A DNA stretch of 64,000 nt from Burkholderia cenocepacia (GCF_014211915.1 NZ_CP060039.1:2852001-2916000); one strand, 5' to 3'. Counted from the first letter of the stretch, positions 28,893 through 42,216 are shown. The notes: a model not told the origin generated them from the letters alone. A program made the numbers and translations.

Positions 28893-30095
28893 TCAGTTGT
28901 ACGACAGACCCATCGCGTCGCGCACGTCGCGCATCGTTTCCGTCGCGTACTTGCGCGCCTTGTCGCAACCGTCCGCGACGATCGCGCGCAGCAGCGACGG
29001 ATCGTCCATGTACTTCTGCGCGCGCTCGAGCATCGGTTGCTGTTCGCGCAGGATGCCTTCGACGACCGGCTGCTTGCAGTCGAGGCAGCCGATACCCGCC
29101 GAGCGGCAGCCCTTCTGCACCCATTCGTGCGTCGCTTCGTCCGTGTAGACCTGGTGAAGCTGCCACACCGGGCACTTGTCGGGATCGCCCGGATCGGTGC
29201 GGCGCACGCGTGCGGGATCGGTCGGCATCGTGCGGACCTTCTTCGTGATCGTGTCGGCGTCTTCACGCAGGCCGATCGTGTTGCCGTACGACTTGGACAT
29301 CTTCTGCCCGTCGAGACCCGGCATCCGCGACGCTTCGGTCAGCAGCGCCTGCGGCTCGACCAGGATGATCTTGCGCGCGCCTTCGAGATAGCCGAACAGG
29401 CGCTCGCGGTCGCTCATCGACAGGCTTTGCGATTCCTGCAGCATCGCGCGCGCCTGTTCGAGCGCCTCGTCGTCGCCTTCCTGCTGATACGCGTTGCGCA
29501 GCTCGTGATAGAGCTTCGCGCGCTTGCCGCCGAGCTTCTTCGCGGCTTCGAGCGCCTTCTCCTCGAAACCGGGCTCGCGGCCGTACAGGTAGTTGAAGCG
29601 GCGCGCGATCTCGCGCGTCATCTCGACGTGCGGCACCTGGTCCTCGCCGACCGGCACCAGCGAGCCGCGATACAGCAGGATGTCGGCGGCCATCAGCACC
29701 GGGTAGCCGAGGAAGCCGTAGGTGGACAGATCCTTGTCCTTCAGCTTCTCCATCTGCTCCTTGTAGGTCGGCACGCGCTCGAGCCAGCCGAGCGGCGTGC
29801 TCATGCCGAGCAGCAGCGCGAGTTCCGCGTGCTCGGGCACCTTGCTCTGGATGAACAGCGTCGCCTGCGCCGGATCGATGCCGGACGCGAGCCAGTCGAT
29901 CAGCACGTCCCACACGTTCTTCTCGATGACCTCGGGCGTCTCGTAGTGCGTCGTCAGCGCATGCCAGTCGACGACGCAGAAGAAGCACGGGTACTCGGAC
30001 TGCAGCTTCACCCAGTTTTTCAGCACGCCGTGGTAATGACCGAGGTGCAGCGACCCGGTGGGTCGCATGCCGGAGAAAATACGTTCTGGGAACAT
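28893..30095 (-). CDS. trpS: Tryptophan--tRNA ligase
   Basis: Charges tRNA-Trp. 400 residues, class I. HIGH-type motif HLGH at 17-20 (RPTGSLHLGHYHG), the GEDQVPHVEMTREIARRFN segment, and KMSKS (GLDGQKMSKSYGN). It is longer than E. coli TrpS because of a charged helical insert of about 60 residues (EKALEAAKKLGG...LEGARKI) between the Rossmann fold and KMSKS, seen in a subset of proteobacterial enzymes. ATG 30095; the stop of the M50 protease gene lies nine bases upstream. A longer open frame continues upstream but belongs to another gene's shadow. Confidence 0.96.
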   Translation of the reverse strand: MFPERIFSGMRPTGSLHLGHYHGVLKNWVKLQSEYPCFFCVVDWHALTTHYETPEVIEKNVWDVLIDWLASGIDPAQATLFIQSKVPEHAELALLLGMSTPLGWLERVPTYKEQMEKLKDKDLSTYGFLGYPVLMAADILLYRGSLVPVGEDQVPHVEMTREIARRFNYLYGREPGFEEKALEAAKKLGGKRAKLYHELRNAYQQEGDDEALEQARAMLQESQSLSMSDRERLFGYLEGARKIILVEPQALLTEASRMPGLDGQKMSKSYGNTIGLREDADTITKKVRTMPTDPARVRRTDPGDPDKCPVWQLHQVYTDEATHEWVQKGCRSAGIGCLDCKQPVVEGILREQQPMLERAQKYMDDPSLLRAIVADGCDKARKYATETMRDVRDAMGLSYN

Positions 30096-30103
30096 GATTG
30101 TCG

Positions 30104-30766
30104 TTAGAAAAGCGAGGCGAAGGGAGACAGGATGGCGCTCAGGACGGCGTAGCCGACGTTGACGAGCGGACGCAGCCAGAAGTTCGTCAGCACGCCCGTC
30201 GTGACGAGCACGAGGACGATGATGAAACCGTACGGCTCGATGCGCGACAGCGCGATCGATTGCCTGGTCGGCAGCAGCGCCGCCAGGATGCGGCCGCCGT
30301 CGAGCGGCGGCAGCGGAAACAGGTTCAGCACGCCGAGCACGAGGTTCGCGCTGACGCCGGCGAACGCCATCCGCGTGAAGAACGGCTCGTCGACGCCGAC
30401 GGCCGGCAGCACCAGGGTCAGCAGGCCCCAGACGAGCGCCTGCACGAAGTTGCAGGCCGGGCCCGCGAGCGCGACCCACAGGCTGCCCCAGCGCGGATTG
30501 CGCAGGTTGCCGAACGACACCGGCACGGGCTTCGCATAGCCGAACAGGAATGCGCCGCCGGTCAGGAAATACATCGCGAGCGGAATCGCGATCGTGCCGA
30601 GCGGGTCGATGTGGCGCATCGGATTGAACGACACGCGCCCCATCGCGTAGGCGGTGTTGTCGCCGAGCAGGCGCGCGGCGTAGCCATGCGCGGCCTCGTG
30701 CAGCGTGATCGCGAAGATCACGGGCAGCGCGTAGACGGCGATGGTCTGTATCAGGGAAGCATCCAT
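30104..30766 (-). CDS. Site-2-protease-family (M50) membrane metalloprotease
   Basis: 220 residues with about five hydrophobic segments. The zinc motif HEAAH (His23, Glu24, His27) lies in the first transmembrane region and the third ligand in LFPLPPLDGGRI. Family members cleave membrane substrates; this short form has no PDZ domain and its substrate is unknown. ATG 30766. It is the upstream partner of trpS. Confidence 0.9.
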   Translation of the reverse strand: MDASLIQTIAVYALPVIFAITLHEAAHGYAARLLGDNTAYAMGRVSFNPMRHIDPLGTIAIPLAMYFLTGGAFLFGYAKPVPVSFGNLRNPRWGSLWVALAGPACNFVQALVWGLLTLVLPAVGVDEPFFTRMAFAGVSANLVLGVLNLFPLPPLDGGRILAALLPTRQSIALSRIEPYGFIIVLVLVTTGVLTNFWLRPLVNVGYAVLSAILSPFASLF

Positions 30767-30813
30767 ATCGCGTTATTGTAACAAGCGCACTCGCGCAAAA
30801 ATGACACCGCGGG

Positions 30814-31446
30814 TCATGCGGCCGAGAGTCCAAACGGTTCGAGCGCACCGCGCCCCGCGCGGACGAGTTCGGGCGCATCGCCGGTCAGGTCGATCACCGT
30901 CGACGGTTCGCGCGGGCACGCGCCGCCGTCGATCACGAGGTCGACCTGTTTCTCGAGCCGCGTGCGGATTTCCTCGGGATCGTTCAGCGGTTCGTCGTCC
31001 GGCGGCAGGATCAGCGTCGTGCCGAGCAGCGGCTGGCCGAGCGACTCCAGCAGCGCGAGCGTGATCGCGTGATCCGGCACGCGCAGCCCGATCGTCTTGC
31101 GCGACGGGTGCGACAGCCGACGCGGCACTTCCTTCGTCGCCTGCAGGATGAACACGTACGGGCCCGGCGTCACCGACTTGATCTGCCGGTACTGGCGGTT
31201 GTCGACCATCGCGAAGTTGGCGAGCTCCGACAGGTCGCGCACGAGCAGCGACAGGTGCTGCTTCTCGTCGAGGCCGCGAATCCGCCGCACGCGCTCGACC
31301 GCATCCTTGTCGTCGAGATGGCACGCGAGCGCATAGCTCGAATCGGTCGGCATCGCGATCACGCCGCCCTTGCTGACGATCTCCACCGCCTGCTTGATCA
31401 GGCGCGGCTGCGGATTATCCGGATGAATCCTGAAGAACTGGGACAT
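30814..31446 (-). CDS. YrdC/Sua5-domain protein (YciO-like; threonylcarbamoyladenylate synthase family)
   Basis: 210 residues consisting of one YrdC domain: VSKGGVIAMPTDSSYALAC, KRIRGLDEKQHLSLLVRDL-type segment, PGPYVFILQATKEVPRR, TIGLRVPDH and PSTVIDL. YrdC/TsaC makes threonylcarbamoyl-AMP for tRNA t6A; the DSSYALAC signature and length fit the YciO branch, whose role is less clear. ATG 31446. It lies between the PHP phosphatase and the M50 gene on the same strand. Confidence 0.85.
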   Translation of the reverse strand: MSQFFRIHPDNPQPRLIKQAVEIVSKGGVIAMPTDSSYALACHLDDKDAVERVRRIRGLDEKQHLSLLVRDLSELANFAMVDNRQYRQIKSVTPGPYVFILQATKEVPRRLSHPSRKTIGLRVPDHAITLALLESLGQPLLGTTLILPPDDEPLNDPEEIRTRLEKQVDLVIDGGACPREPSTVIDLTGDAPELVRAGRGALEPFGLSAA

Positions 31447-31518
31447 GGGGACACGTAAAGAGGGAGAAGTCGGATGTGCGCATCAACGGCAACGCGGGCG
31501 GGCCGAAGCCGCCCGGCG

Positions 31519-32358
31519 TCAGAGCCAGCGCTCCCAGACCGGTGTCAGGTCGGGCGGCAACGGCGGCAGGCTGCCGAGCTCGATGCGGCCCTCGCCCGGT
31601 GCGTGGAAATCCGAGCCGCGCGACACTTCGAAGCCGAAGCGGCGCGCAACGTCCGCGTATTCGCGGTACTGGTCGGGCGTATGGCTGCCCGTGATGACCT
31701 CGATCGCGCGGCCGCCGAGATCGATGAACTCGCCGAAGAACGCGTCGAATTCGACCGGCGTATAGCGATAGCGGCCCGGATGCGCGACCACCGCTTCGCC
31801 GCCTGCCGCGCGAATCCAGCCAACCGCGTCGGACAGGGACGCCCAGCGGTGCGGGACGAAGCCGGGCTTGCCATCGCCGAGCAGGCGATCGAACACGTCC
31901 GACGTCGATTCGGCGTGGCCGTTCTCGACGAGAAAACGCGCGAAGTGCGTGCGCGAGATCAGGTCGGGATTCGATACGTATTTGAGTGCACCTTCGTACG
32001 CGCCGGGGATGCCGAGCGTCGCGAGTTGCTCCGCGATCGCCACCGCGCGCGCCGCACGGCCGTGGCGCGTGCGATACAGGCCGTCGACCAGCGCCGGATG
32101 GGCGGGATCGATGTGCAGACCGACGATGTGCACGGTGCGCGATGCCCACGTGACCGAAATCTCGACGCCGCTCAGGTAGCGCATGCCGAGCGCTTCCGCC
32201 TCGCTGCGCGCCGCCGCCTGGCCGCCGATCTCGTCGTGGTCGGTCAGCGCCCACAGGGTCACCCCGCCCGCATGCGCGCGGCGCGCGACGTCGGCAGGCG
32301 ACAGCAACCCGTCGGAAACATTGGAATGGCAGTGGAGATCGGCGTTCATTGTCGGCAT
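31519..32358 (-). CDS. PHP-domain phosphatase (3',5'-nucleoside bisphosphate phosphatase-like)
   Basis: 279 residues. PHP metal ligands appear at the start (NADLHCHSNVSDG: His9, His11, Asp16), then LWALTDHDEIGG, a mid-domain VEISVTW, VVAHPGRY and a C-terminal SRGSDFHAPGE. Close relatives hydrolyse 3',5'-nucleoside bisphosphates or degrade RNA 5' ends; the exact substrate here is inferred. ATG 32358 is used; ATG 32349 is three codons in. Confidence 0.87.
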   Translation of the reverse strand: MPTMNADLHCHSNVSDGLLSPADVARRAHAGGVTLWALTDHDEIGGQAAARSEAEALGMRYLSGVEISVTWASRTVHIVGLHIDPAHPALVDGLYRTRHGRAARAVAIAEQLATLGIPGAYEGALKYVSNPDLISRTHFARFLVENGHAESTSDVFDRLLGDGKPGFVPHRWASLSDAVGWIRAAGGEAVVAHPGRYRYTPVEFDAFFGEFIDLGGRAIEVITGSHTPDQYREYADVARRFGFEVSRGSDFHAPGEGRIELGSLPPLPPDLTPVWERWL

Positions 32359-32431
32359 GGCAGGTAAGGCCTCATTCTACTGCAACGCGGCAATTGCGCC
32401 GCTCGCCTGCCGTGCCGCCCGTGCCACGCGC

Positions 32432-33322
32432 CTATGCGCAGAACGCCTCGATCAACGCCGCGATCTGCTCGGGCTGGTCGTGATGCACCATGTGGCCGGC
32501 ATCCTCGATGAGCTTCTCGCGCCAGTCGGGGAACGCGTTGAAGCGCGCCTTGAATTCGGGCAGCGGGATGTCGCCGGCCAGGTGCGCGAGCGTCGGAGAA
32601 TTGACGGCCTCGACGTGCAGCACCTTTGCGCGCACCTGCTTCCAGGTCGCCATCACTTCGTCGAGCCGGTACAGCAGCGGGCCCGGCATCTTGTGCGCCG
32701 GGTCGGCGAGCAGATGGTAGAGGCCGTCGTCGCCGCGTTTCGACCAGTGCGCGGCCAGAAACGCGGCGCGGCGCGGATCGAGCCGCGGATTGGTCTTGAT
32801 CAGGCGCGCCGCCACGTCGTCGAGGGATGCGTACGGCCGCAGCGCGGGCGGCTCGCGCAGCTCGTCGAGCCAGCCGCGCAGCCGGCGCGGCGCCTGTTCG
32901 GCGCGGGCCGGCGCGAGCCCGAACCCTTCGAGATCGACCACGCGGCGCACGCGTTCCGGCCGGGCGCCGGCATACAGGCACACGACGTTCGCGCCCATGC
33001 TGTGTCCGACCAGGTTGACCTCGCCGGTTGGCGCGTAGCGGTCGACGAGCGCATCGAGGTCGCCCAGGTATTCGTGGAACCAGTAGTGGCCGCCACCCTG
33101 CCGCGCGACCGGCCAGTCGGACAGCCCGAAGCCGCGCGCATCGGGCGCGATCACCTGCCAGTCGCCCGCGAGTGCATCGACGACGAACTGGAACGACGCC
33201 GCAACGTCCATCCAGCCGTGCAGCATGAACAGCGTCGGCGCATCGGGCCGGCCCCAGCGCCGCACATGCAGCTGGACGCCGCGCACCGTGACGAAATCGG
33301 AAACAGAACTCGACGCACTCAT
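32432..33322 (-). CDS. Alpha/beta-fold hydrolase
   Basis: 296 residues. Oxyanion-hole HGW at 35-37 (LFMLHGWMD), nucleophile elbow GHSMG with Ser108, and a probable catalytic His in DAGHMVHHDQPE near the C-terminus. Substrate unknown. GGTGGCA precedes ATG 33322. It belongs to the same minus-strand series as the PHP phosphatase (73-bp gap). Confidence 0.87.
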   Translation of the reverse strand: MSASSSVSDFVTVRGVQLHVRRWGRPDAPTLFMLHGWMDVAASFQFVVDALAGDWQVIAPDARGFGLSDWPVARQGGGHYWFHEYLGDLDALVDRYAPTGEVNLVGHSMGANVVCLYAGARPERVRRVVDLEGFGLAPARAEQAPRRLRGWLDELREPPALRPYASLDDVAARLIKTNPRLDPRRAAFLAAHWSKRGDDGLYHLLADPAHKMPGPLLYRLDEVMATWKQVRAKVLHVEAVNSPTLAHLAGDIPLPEFKARFNAFPDWREKLIEDAGHMVHHDQPEQIAALIEAFCA

Positions 33323-33495
33323 TGCCACCGCCAAAAAAAGAATGGTCGTTCGATTATAGCGGCGATGCTCCAGTTCCGGCGGCCGGCAATCGAGGTACCG
33401 CTCTAGCAGCGAGGCCGTACGGCGCCAGGCGGAAAGAGGCTGTCGATCGGGCGCGCAAGCAGGCGGCCCACCCGACGCAGCCGCACGCGATCCGG

Positions 33496-34356
33496 CTAAT
33501 GCGCGGTGCGCCCGTCCGCCGCGTCCTGCGCGGCCAGTTCGTCGAGTTCGGCCTGCTCGAAGCCGGCATCGCGTCGCGCATCGAAATTGAACGGGCCGCG
33601 CAGCCGCGGCGCATGGTATTGCTCGGCGAGCTGCCGATAGGTCGGCACGGGGTCGCGCCCGGCTGCGTCGCACAGATGGCGGAACCAGCGGTTACCGATC
33701 GCGACGTGGCCGATTTCGTCGCGCAGGATCACGTCCAGGATCGCAGCCGACGCGTCGTCGCCCGCCTGCACGAGCCGCGCGCGGATCGGTGGCGAGGCGT
33801 CCAGCCCGCGCGCCTCGAGCGTGCGCGGCACGAGCGCCATGCGCGCGAGCACATCGTCCTTGGTCCGCTTGCACATCTCCCATAGCCCGTTATGCGCGGG
33901 AAAATCGCCGTACGCATGCCCGAAGCCGTCGGCGAGCCGGTCGGACAGCAGCGTGAAGTGATAGGCCTCCTCGGCCGCGACCTTCAGCCAGTCCGCATAG
34001 AACGCGTCGGGCATGTCCGCGAAGCGCCAGACCGCGTCGAGCGCCAGGTTGATCGCGTTGAACTCGATATGGGCGAGCGCGTGCAGCAGCACGGCGCGCC
34101 CTTCGGGCGATCGCATGCTGCGCCGCTGCAGCTCGCGCGGCTCGACCAGCGGGGGCCGCGCCGGGCGCCCGGGCAGACCGGCCGGTTCGCGCAACTGGAG
34201 CGCCGGCGCGATCGCCGCCTGCCCGGCGCGCAGCGCATCGTGCAGCGCGCGCACTCGCGCGGCCTTGGCCGCCGGCTCGGCAATACGCAGCGCATCGAGC
34301 GCCACGCTGCGCACACAGGCCTGCGGCTGGTCGAAAGAAGAAGACTCCATGCTCAT
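33496..34356 (-). CDS. DUF455 ferritin-like protein
   Basis: 286 residues, all-helical. Candidate di-iron ligands occur in ALAHIEFNAINLALD, VAAEEAYHFTLL and LRDEIGHVAIGNRWF, the E...ExxH pattern of ferritin-like four-helix bundles. The family is widespread but of unknown function. AAGGTG nine bases before ATG 34356 (MSMESSS) supports this start over one at 34398. The gene diverges from the gamma carbonic anhydrase gene. Confidence 0.83.
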   Translation of the reverse strand: MSMESSSFDQPQACVRSVALDALRIAEPAAKAARVRALHDALRAGQAAIAPALQLREPAGLPGRPARPPLVEPRELQRRSMRSPEGRAVLLHALAHIEFNAINLALDAVWRFADMPDAFYADWLKVAAEEAYHFTLLSDRLADGFGHAYGDFPAHNGLWEMCKRTKDDVLARMALVPRTLEARGLDASPPIRARLVQAGDDASAAILDVILRDEIGHVAIGNRWFRHLCDAAGRDPVPTYRQLAEQYHAPRLRGPFNFDARRDAGFEQAELDELAAQDAADGRTAH

Positions 34357-34500
34357 AAACGGGGACACCTTGCGTACGCATCGCGGGAGCATCGGCACGC
34401 GACGGTTTACAATATGCGTTTGTTCCGCGGCGCCAGGCGCCGGGGCAAACCGGACGCGCCATTCTACCGGCGCCCATCATCGAAGAGACAAGGAGACTCC

Positions 34501-35025
34501 GTGACGATCTACAAGCTGGGCGAGACGGCCCCGACGATCCACGAAAGCGTATTCGTCGCCGATACGGCGGCCATCATCGGCAAGGTCGTGCTCGAGGAAA
34601 ACGCGAGCGTGTGGTTCGGCGCGACGATTCGCGGCGACAACGAGACGATCACGGTCGGCGCCGGCAGCAACGTCCAGGAAGGCGCGGTCCTGCATACCGA
34701 CCCCGGCTTTCCGCTGACGATTGCCGAGAACGTGACGATCGGGCACCAGGCGATGCTGCACGGCTGCACGATCGGCGAAGGTTCGCTGATCGGGATTCAG
34801 GCGGTGGTCTTGAATGGAGCGGTCATCGGCCGCAACTGTCTGGTGGGTGCCGGCGCGGTCGTGACGGAAGGCAAGACGTTCCCGGACAATTCGCTGATTC
34901 TCGGCGCACCGGCGAAAGTCGTGCGCGAGCTGTCGGCCGAAGACGTCGCGCGGCTGCGCGCGAACGCGAAGACGTATGTCGAGCGACGTGCGCATTTCAA
35001 GGAGCAACTCGTGCGGATCGGGTGA
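34501..35025 (+). CDS. Gamma carbonic anhydrase family protein
   Basis: 174 residues of left-handed beta-helix hexapeptide repeats (ASVWFGATIRGDNETITVGAGSNVQEGAVLHTD ...). The zinc-binding histidines of the family are present (VLHTD; TIGHQAMLHGC). Members include CaiE/PaaY/YrdA-type proteins; carbonic anhydrase activity is not certain. Start GTG 34501 with AAGGAGACTCC immediately upstream. hslO follows after 25 bp and is probably co-transcribed. Confidence 0.92.
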   Translation: MTIYKLGETAPTIHESVFVADTAAIIGKVVLEENASVWFGATIRGDNETITVGAGSNVQEGAVLHTDPGFPLTIAENVTIGHQAMLHGCTIGEGSLIGIQAVVLNGAVIGRNCLVGAGAVVTEGKTFPDNSLILGAPAKVVRELSAEDVARLRANAKTYVERRAHFKEQLVRIG

Positions 35026-35050
35026 TTCGCACGGATTTCAAGGAAGAAGA

Positions 35051-36001
35051 GTGAGCGACCAGTTACAGAAATTCATGTTCAATGCGGCGCCCGTGCGCGG
35101 CGAGATCGTTTCGCTGCGCAACACGTGGCAGGAAGTGCTCGCCCGCCGCGACTACCCTGCCCCGGTGCGCACGGTGCTCGGCGAGATGATGGCCGCATGC
35201 GCGCTGCTGTCCGCGAACCTGAAATTTCACGGCACCCTGATCATGCAGATCTTCGGCGACGGGCCGGTCCAGATGCTGGTCGTCCAGTGCGGGTCCGATC
35301 TGTCGATGCGGGCCACCGCGAAGTTCTCCGGCGACGCCGCGCAGACGATCAGCGACGACACGAGTTTCGCGTCGCTCGTCAACGCGAGCGGCCACGGCCG
35401 CTGCGTGATCACGCTCGATCCGGCCGACAAGCTGCCGGGCCAGCAGCCGTATCAAGGCATCGTGCCGCTGAACGGCGTCGACGGCCCGCTCGAATCGGTG
35501 TCGCAGGTGCTCGAGCACTACATGCATCACTCGGAGCAGCTCGACACGCGGCTGTGGCTCGCGGCCGATCGCGACCGCGCGGTCGGCATGCTGCTGCAGA
35601 AGCTGCCGGGCGACGGCGGCATCGTGCCGCGCAACGCCGAAACCGATATCGACACGTGGGAGCGCGTGTGCACGCTCGGCGGCACGCTGTCCGCGAAGGA
35701 ACTGCTCGAAGTCGAACCGGAAGTCGTGTTCCGCCGGCTGTTCTGGCAGGAAAACGTGCAGCACTTCGAACCGGCCGGCACGCGCTTCCAGTGTTCGTGC
35801 TCGCGCGAGAAGGTCGGTGCGATGCTGCGCATGCTCGGTCGTGAAGAAGTCGACAGCGTGATCGTCGAGCGCGGCCACGTCGAGATCCACTGCGAGTTCT
35901 GCAACCAGCGCTACGAATTCGATCCGGTCGACGTCGCGCAACTGTTTGCGGCACCCGGTGTCGAAACCGGCATCGCGCCCGCGACCGACCAGCGTCACTG
36001 A
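35051..36001 (+). CDS. hslO: Redox-regulated chaperone Hsp33
   Basis: Holdase chaperone activated by oxidation. 316 residues. Substrate-binding N-terminal domain (about 1-240) and a C-terminal zinc switch with CSC (FQCSCSREKV) and CEFC (IHCEFCNQRYEF). Start GTG 35051 (VSDQLQKFMFNAAPVRGE) follows AAGGAAGAAGA. Activation would release zinc and form disulphides in the cytoplasm under oxidative stress. Confidence 0.95.
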   Translation: MSDQLQKFMFNAAPVRGEIVSLRNTWQEVLARRDYPAPVRTVLGEMMAACALLSANLKFHGTLIMQIFGDGPVQMLVVQCGSDLSMRATAKFSGDAAQTISDDTSFASLVNASGHGRCVITLDPADKLPGQQPYQGIVPLNGVDGPLESVSQVLEHYMHHSEQLDTRLWLAADRDRAVGMLLQKLPGDGGIVPRNAETDIDTWERVCTLGGTLSAKELLEVEPEVVFRRLFWQENVQHFEPAGTRFQCSCSREKVGAMLRMLGREEVDSVIVERGHVEIHCEFCNQRYEFDPVDVAQLFAAPGVETGIAPATDQRH

Positions 36002-36138
36002 GCCATGCGCCCGTGCCCGCCACCGGCGCGGCACGGGCGCATAATGACGCACGAGCGCCGCACCGCGGCTCAGGCGCCCAAGGCCCGGCCTTCGGCGCAA
36101 GCCGCTTTCCCACGGTCGGCGCGCCGCAGGAGAAACAC

Positions 36139-36504
36139 ATGAATCGCCCTCACCCCTTGCTCACCATCCGCAGCGTCGCCCTGACGGGCATGGCCGCCGG
36201 CACGCTCGCGCTGGCCGGCTGCGCGATGCCGCCGCCGACTTCCACGATCCTGAGCCGCCTGCCCGAACCGGGCGCGTCGGGCGGCCAGCCACCCGTGTTG
36301 TCGAGCGCCGAACGCAAGCGCTACGACGAGATCGACCAGCAGGTGCTGCGCGAACAGAACAGCGCGATGGCAGCCGAAGCGGCGGCGCGCGCGTGGGCGT
36401 ATTACTCGCCGCCACCCGTGACGGTCTACGGCGGGTACTACGGCGGATGGGGCAATCGCTGGGGCACGGGCGTCAGCTACGGTTACCCGGGCTGGTGGTG
36501 GTGA
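36139..36504 (+). CDS. Small lipoprotein with Gly/Tyr/Trp-rich C-terminus
   Basis: 121 residues. Signal peptide with lipobox LAGC (Cys28). The mature chain starts with a Pro-rich stretch, has a short helix (SAERKRYDEIDQQVLREQNSAMAAEAAARAW) and ends in an aromatic Gly/Tyr/Trp tail (YGGYYGGWGNRWGTG). Function unknown; the family seems limited to Burkholderia and relatives (inference). AGGAGAAACAC before ATG 36139 is a good ribosome site. Confidence 0.82.
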   Translation: MNRPHPLLTIRSVALTGMAAGTLALAGCAMPPPTSTILSRLPEPGASGGQPPVLSSAERKRYDEIDQQVLREQNSAMAAEAAARAWAYYSPPPVTVYGGYYGGWGNRWGTGVSYGYPGWWW

Positions 36505-36541
36505 GCGGCGTCGCCCGATCGATTGCTGACTGGCAGGAAAT

Positions 36542-36570
36542 AAAAAAGCGCGGCATTTCCCGCGCTTTTT
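36542..36570. terminator. Bidirectional terminator
   Basis: GCGCGG (36548-36553) and CCGCGC (36560-36565) flanked by AAAAAA and TTTTT. It can serve both the lipoprotein gene (plus) and ftsB (minus). Confidence 0.9.
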
Positions 36571-36592
36571 CAATGGATTCGACGTACCGCGC

Positions 36593-37018
36593 TCAGTGAT
36601 GCGCCGGCTTGCCCTTGTCGCCGCCGTGATGGCGCGACGGCTTCGCGATCGACTGCGGATTCGGCACGACCCGCACCGGCGCCGCCGAAACCGCGCCGCG
36701 CGTCGACGTATTCGATGGCGTGTTGTTCACTGGCCCCGCAGGCGCATTCGGCGACACGAACTGCACGAATACTTCGCCGTCCTTCACCATGCCCATCTCG
36801 TAGCGCGCACGCTCCTCGATCGCCGCGGTGCCGCTCTGCAGATCCTGCACTTCGCCCGCGGTGCGCTCGTTGCGCAGCTTCTCGTCCGCATTCTTCTGAA
36901 GCTGGTCGTCGAGCTGCTGACGCAATTCGTGCACCCGCAGCCAGCCGCCGTGTCCCCACCATAGGGGGTACTGAATGAGCGCCAGCAAGGCAATCAGGAC
37001 GACAGTGACAAGCCGCAT
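36593..37018 (-). CDS. ftsB: Cell division protein FtsB
   Basis: Bitopic division protein of the FtsQLB complex. 141 residues. An N-terminal transmembrane helix ([21 protein letters not shown]) is followed by a coiled coil (about 28-75, [25 protein letters not shown]) and the conserved [21 protein letters not shown]. The last 45 residues are Pro/Ser/basic and variable. It follows eno (81-bp gap) in the conserved pyrG-kdsA-eno-ftsB order. Confidence 0.95.
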   Translation of the reverse strand: MRLVTVVLIALLALIQYPLWWGHGGWLRVHELRQQLDDQLQKNADEKLRNERTAGEVQDLQSGTAAIEERARYEMGMVKDGEVFVQFVSPNAPAGPVNNTPSNTSTRGAVSAAPVRVVPNPQSIAKPSRHHGGDKGKPAHH

Positions 37019-37099
37019 GTAAGAGACGCAGATATAAGAAGCGCCGCTCCGCGCACAGGCACAGAGCGGCGTCGAGATGACGAACCCGATAGTAGCGCG

Positions 37100-38413
<1,314 letters not shown>

Positions 38414-38489
38414 TCAAACTGCGACGGCGTGCGTGCCGGAACCGCTTTCGCTACAGACGCGCGAAGCCGTCGCAAGGTTCATTCGATCT

Positions 38490-41050
<2,561 letters not shown>

Positions 41051-41180
41051 TCAGCAATTGGCGTGATGATCGCGCCCCGTTCGGGCCGACCCGCGCCGGC
41101 CGTGCGCGCCGGTACGAACCGGCCGGCCGGTCGGCGCCGCACGCATCCACCGGCGGGCGTTCCAGCCGCCCGGCGAAACG

Positions 41181-42026
41181 TCAGGCGCGCTTCGCGAGCG
41201 GCGCGCCGGCCTGCGAAACGCCGCCCTCTTCCGCCTTCAGCGAATTCAGCATCCGCTGCAATGCGCGGGCGGTCTCGATCGGCCGCTCCATCGGGAACAG
41301 GTGGCTGCCCTCGAGCCATTCGATGCGCCCCCGCGTCGCGCGGCGCGTCGCATCGAGCCCGACCTGCCGCACCTCGCGCGAGCGCGTGCCGGCGAGAAAG
41401 CCGAGCGGCACCGGCGCGCCGTGCGCGAGCCGCGGGCCGAGCGTGTGCGGCAGCGTCCGGTAGATCAGGTATTCGACCTGCCGGTCGAACGCGAGCGCGC
41501 GCTCGCCGTCGGCGCCGGCCTGCGGAATCCCGTAGTCGATATAGTCGGCCAGCATCCGTTCGTCCCAGCGCGCGAACGCGGGCTTCTCGCGGAAGTGCCG
41601 CCAGACTTCGTCGCGGCTCATCCAGCGGGTGCGCCGGTTGCGCGTCGCCGCGGCCGGCGACAGCCGCTCGTCGAGCCCCGCCCACTGGCTCGCGCGCAGC
41701 GCGCCGGCACGCCAGCCCGCGATGATCGGCGAATCGATCATCACGACGCCGCGCACCCACTGCGGCTTCTTCAGCGCGGCCATCAGCGACAGGTAGCCGC
41801 CGAGCGAATGGCCGACGAGCCAGACCGGACGCTCGTAGCGGCTGCCGATGTCGTCGAGCAGTTGCTCGACGAGATGCGGCCAGTCGCGCGTCACCGGGTA
41901 GCGGCGGTCGTGGCCGATCCGTTCGACGTAGCGCAACTCGTAGTCGTCGGCCAGTTCGGCGAAGATCGTCCGGTACGTCGACGCCGGGAAGCCGTTCGCA
42001 TGCGAGAAGTGGAGGATGTCCTTCAA
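41181..42026 (-). CDS. Alpha/beta-fold hydrolase
   Basis: 281 residues. Oxyanion region SHANGFP at 8-14, nucleophile elbow GHSLG with Ser74, catalytic His probably in EGSHLFPMERP near 250. Resembles lipase-like esterases; substrate unknown. The start is TTG 42026 (LKDILHFSHANG), with GGAG about ten bases upstream. 181 bp lie between it and pyrG. Confidence 0.85.
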   Translation of the reverse strand: MKDILHFSHANGFPASTYRTIFAELADDYELRYVERIGHDRRYPVTRDWPHLVEQLLDDIGSRYERPVWLVGHSLGGYLSLMAALKKPQWVRGVVMIDSPIIAGWRAGALRASQWAGLDERLSPAAATRNRRTRWMSRDEVWRHFREKPAFARWDERMLADYIDYGIPQAGADGERALAFDRQVEYLIYRTLPHTLGPRLAHGAPVPLGFLAGTRSREVRQVGLDATRRATRGRIEWLEGSHLFPMERPIETARALQRMLNSLKAEEGGVSQAGAPLAKRA

Positions 42027-42046
42027 ACGCCGATGTCTCCTTTGTC

Positions 42047-42139
42047 GGCGGGAGTTAGTGCTTCAGCACTTACTCCCGCCCCATGCTTCGCGGTCGACCG
42101 GCGTTGGCGCTTTGGCTCTCACGCCAGTCCCATGCTTCG
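42047..42139. repeat. REP-like pair: two 37-bp diverged repeats, the first a long palindrome
   Basis: Unit 1 (42054-42090) and unit 2 (42103-42139) are the same length, start 49 bp apart, match at 28 of 37 positions and share the end CCATGCTTCG. Unit 1 sits in a near-perfect inverted repeat (arms 42047-42062 and 42065-42080, one mismatch). In unit 2 the palindrome is degraded, with only an outer GGCGT/ACGCC stem (42100-42104, 42121-42125). It lies between the hydrolase and comEC genes. Probably a dispersed intergenic element; other copies cannot be seen here. Confidence 0.7.
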
Positions 42140-42216
42140 TATTCTGTCGGGACCGCGCTTCGGTACGGCACGCCGGCCCCGAACTTTCCATCCCGATACG
42201 GCGGCCTTCGCCGCGC

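Noticed and set aside
42054..42139. Possible mini CRISPR array
   Set aside because: Only two units, 28 of 37 identical, with a 12-bp spacer and no cas genes; fits a REP-like repeat better.
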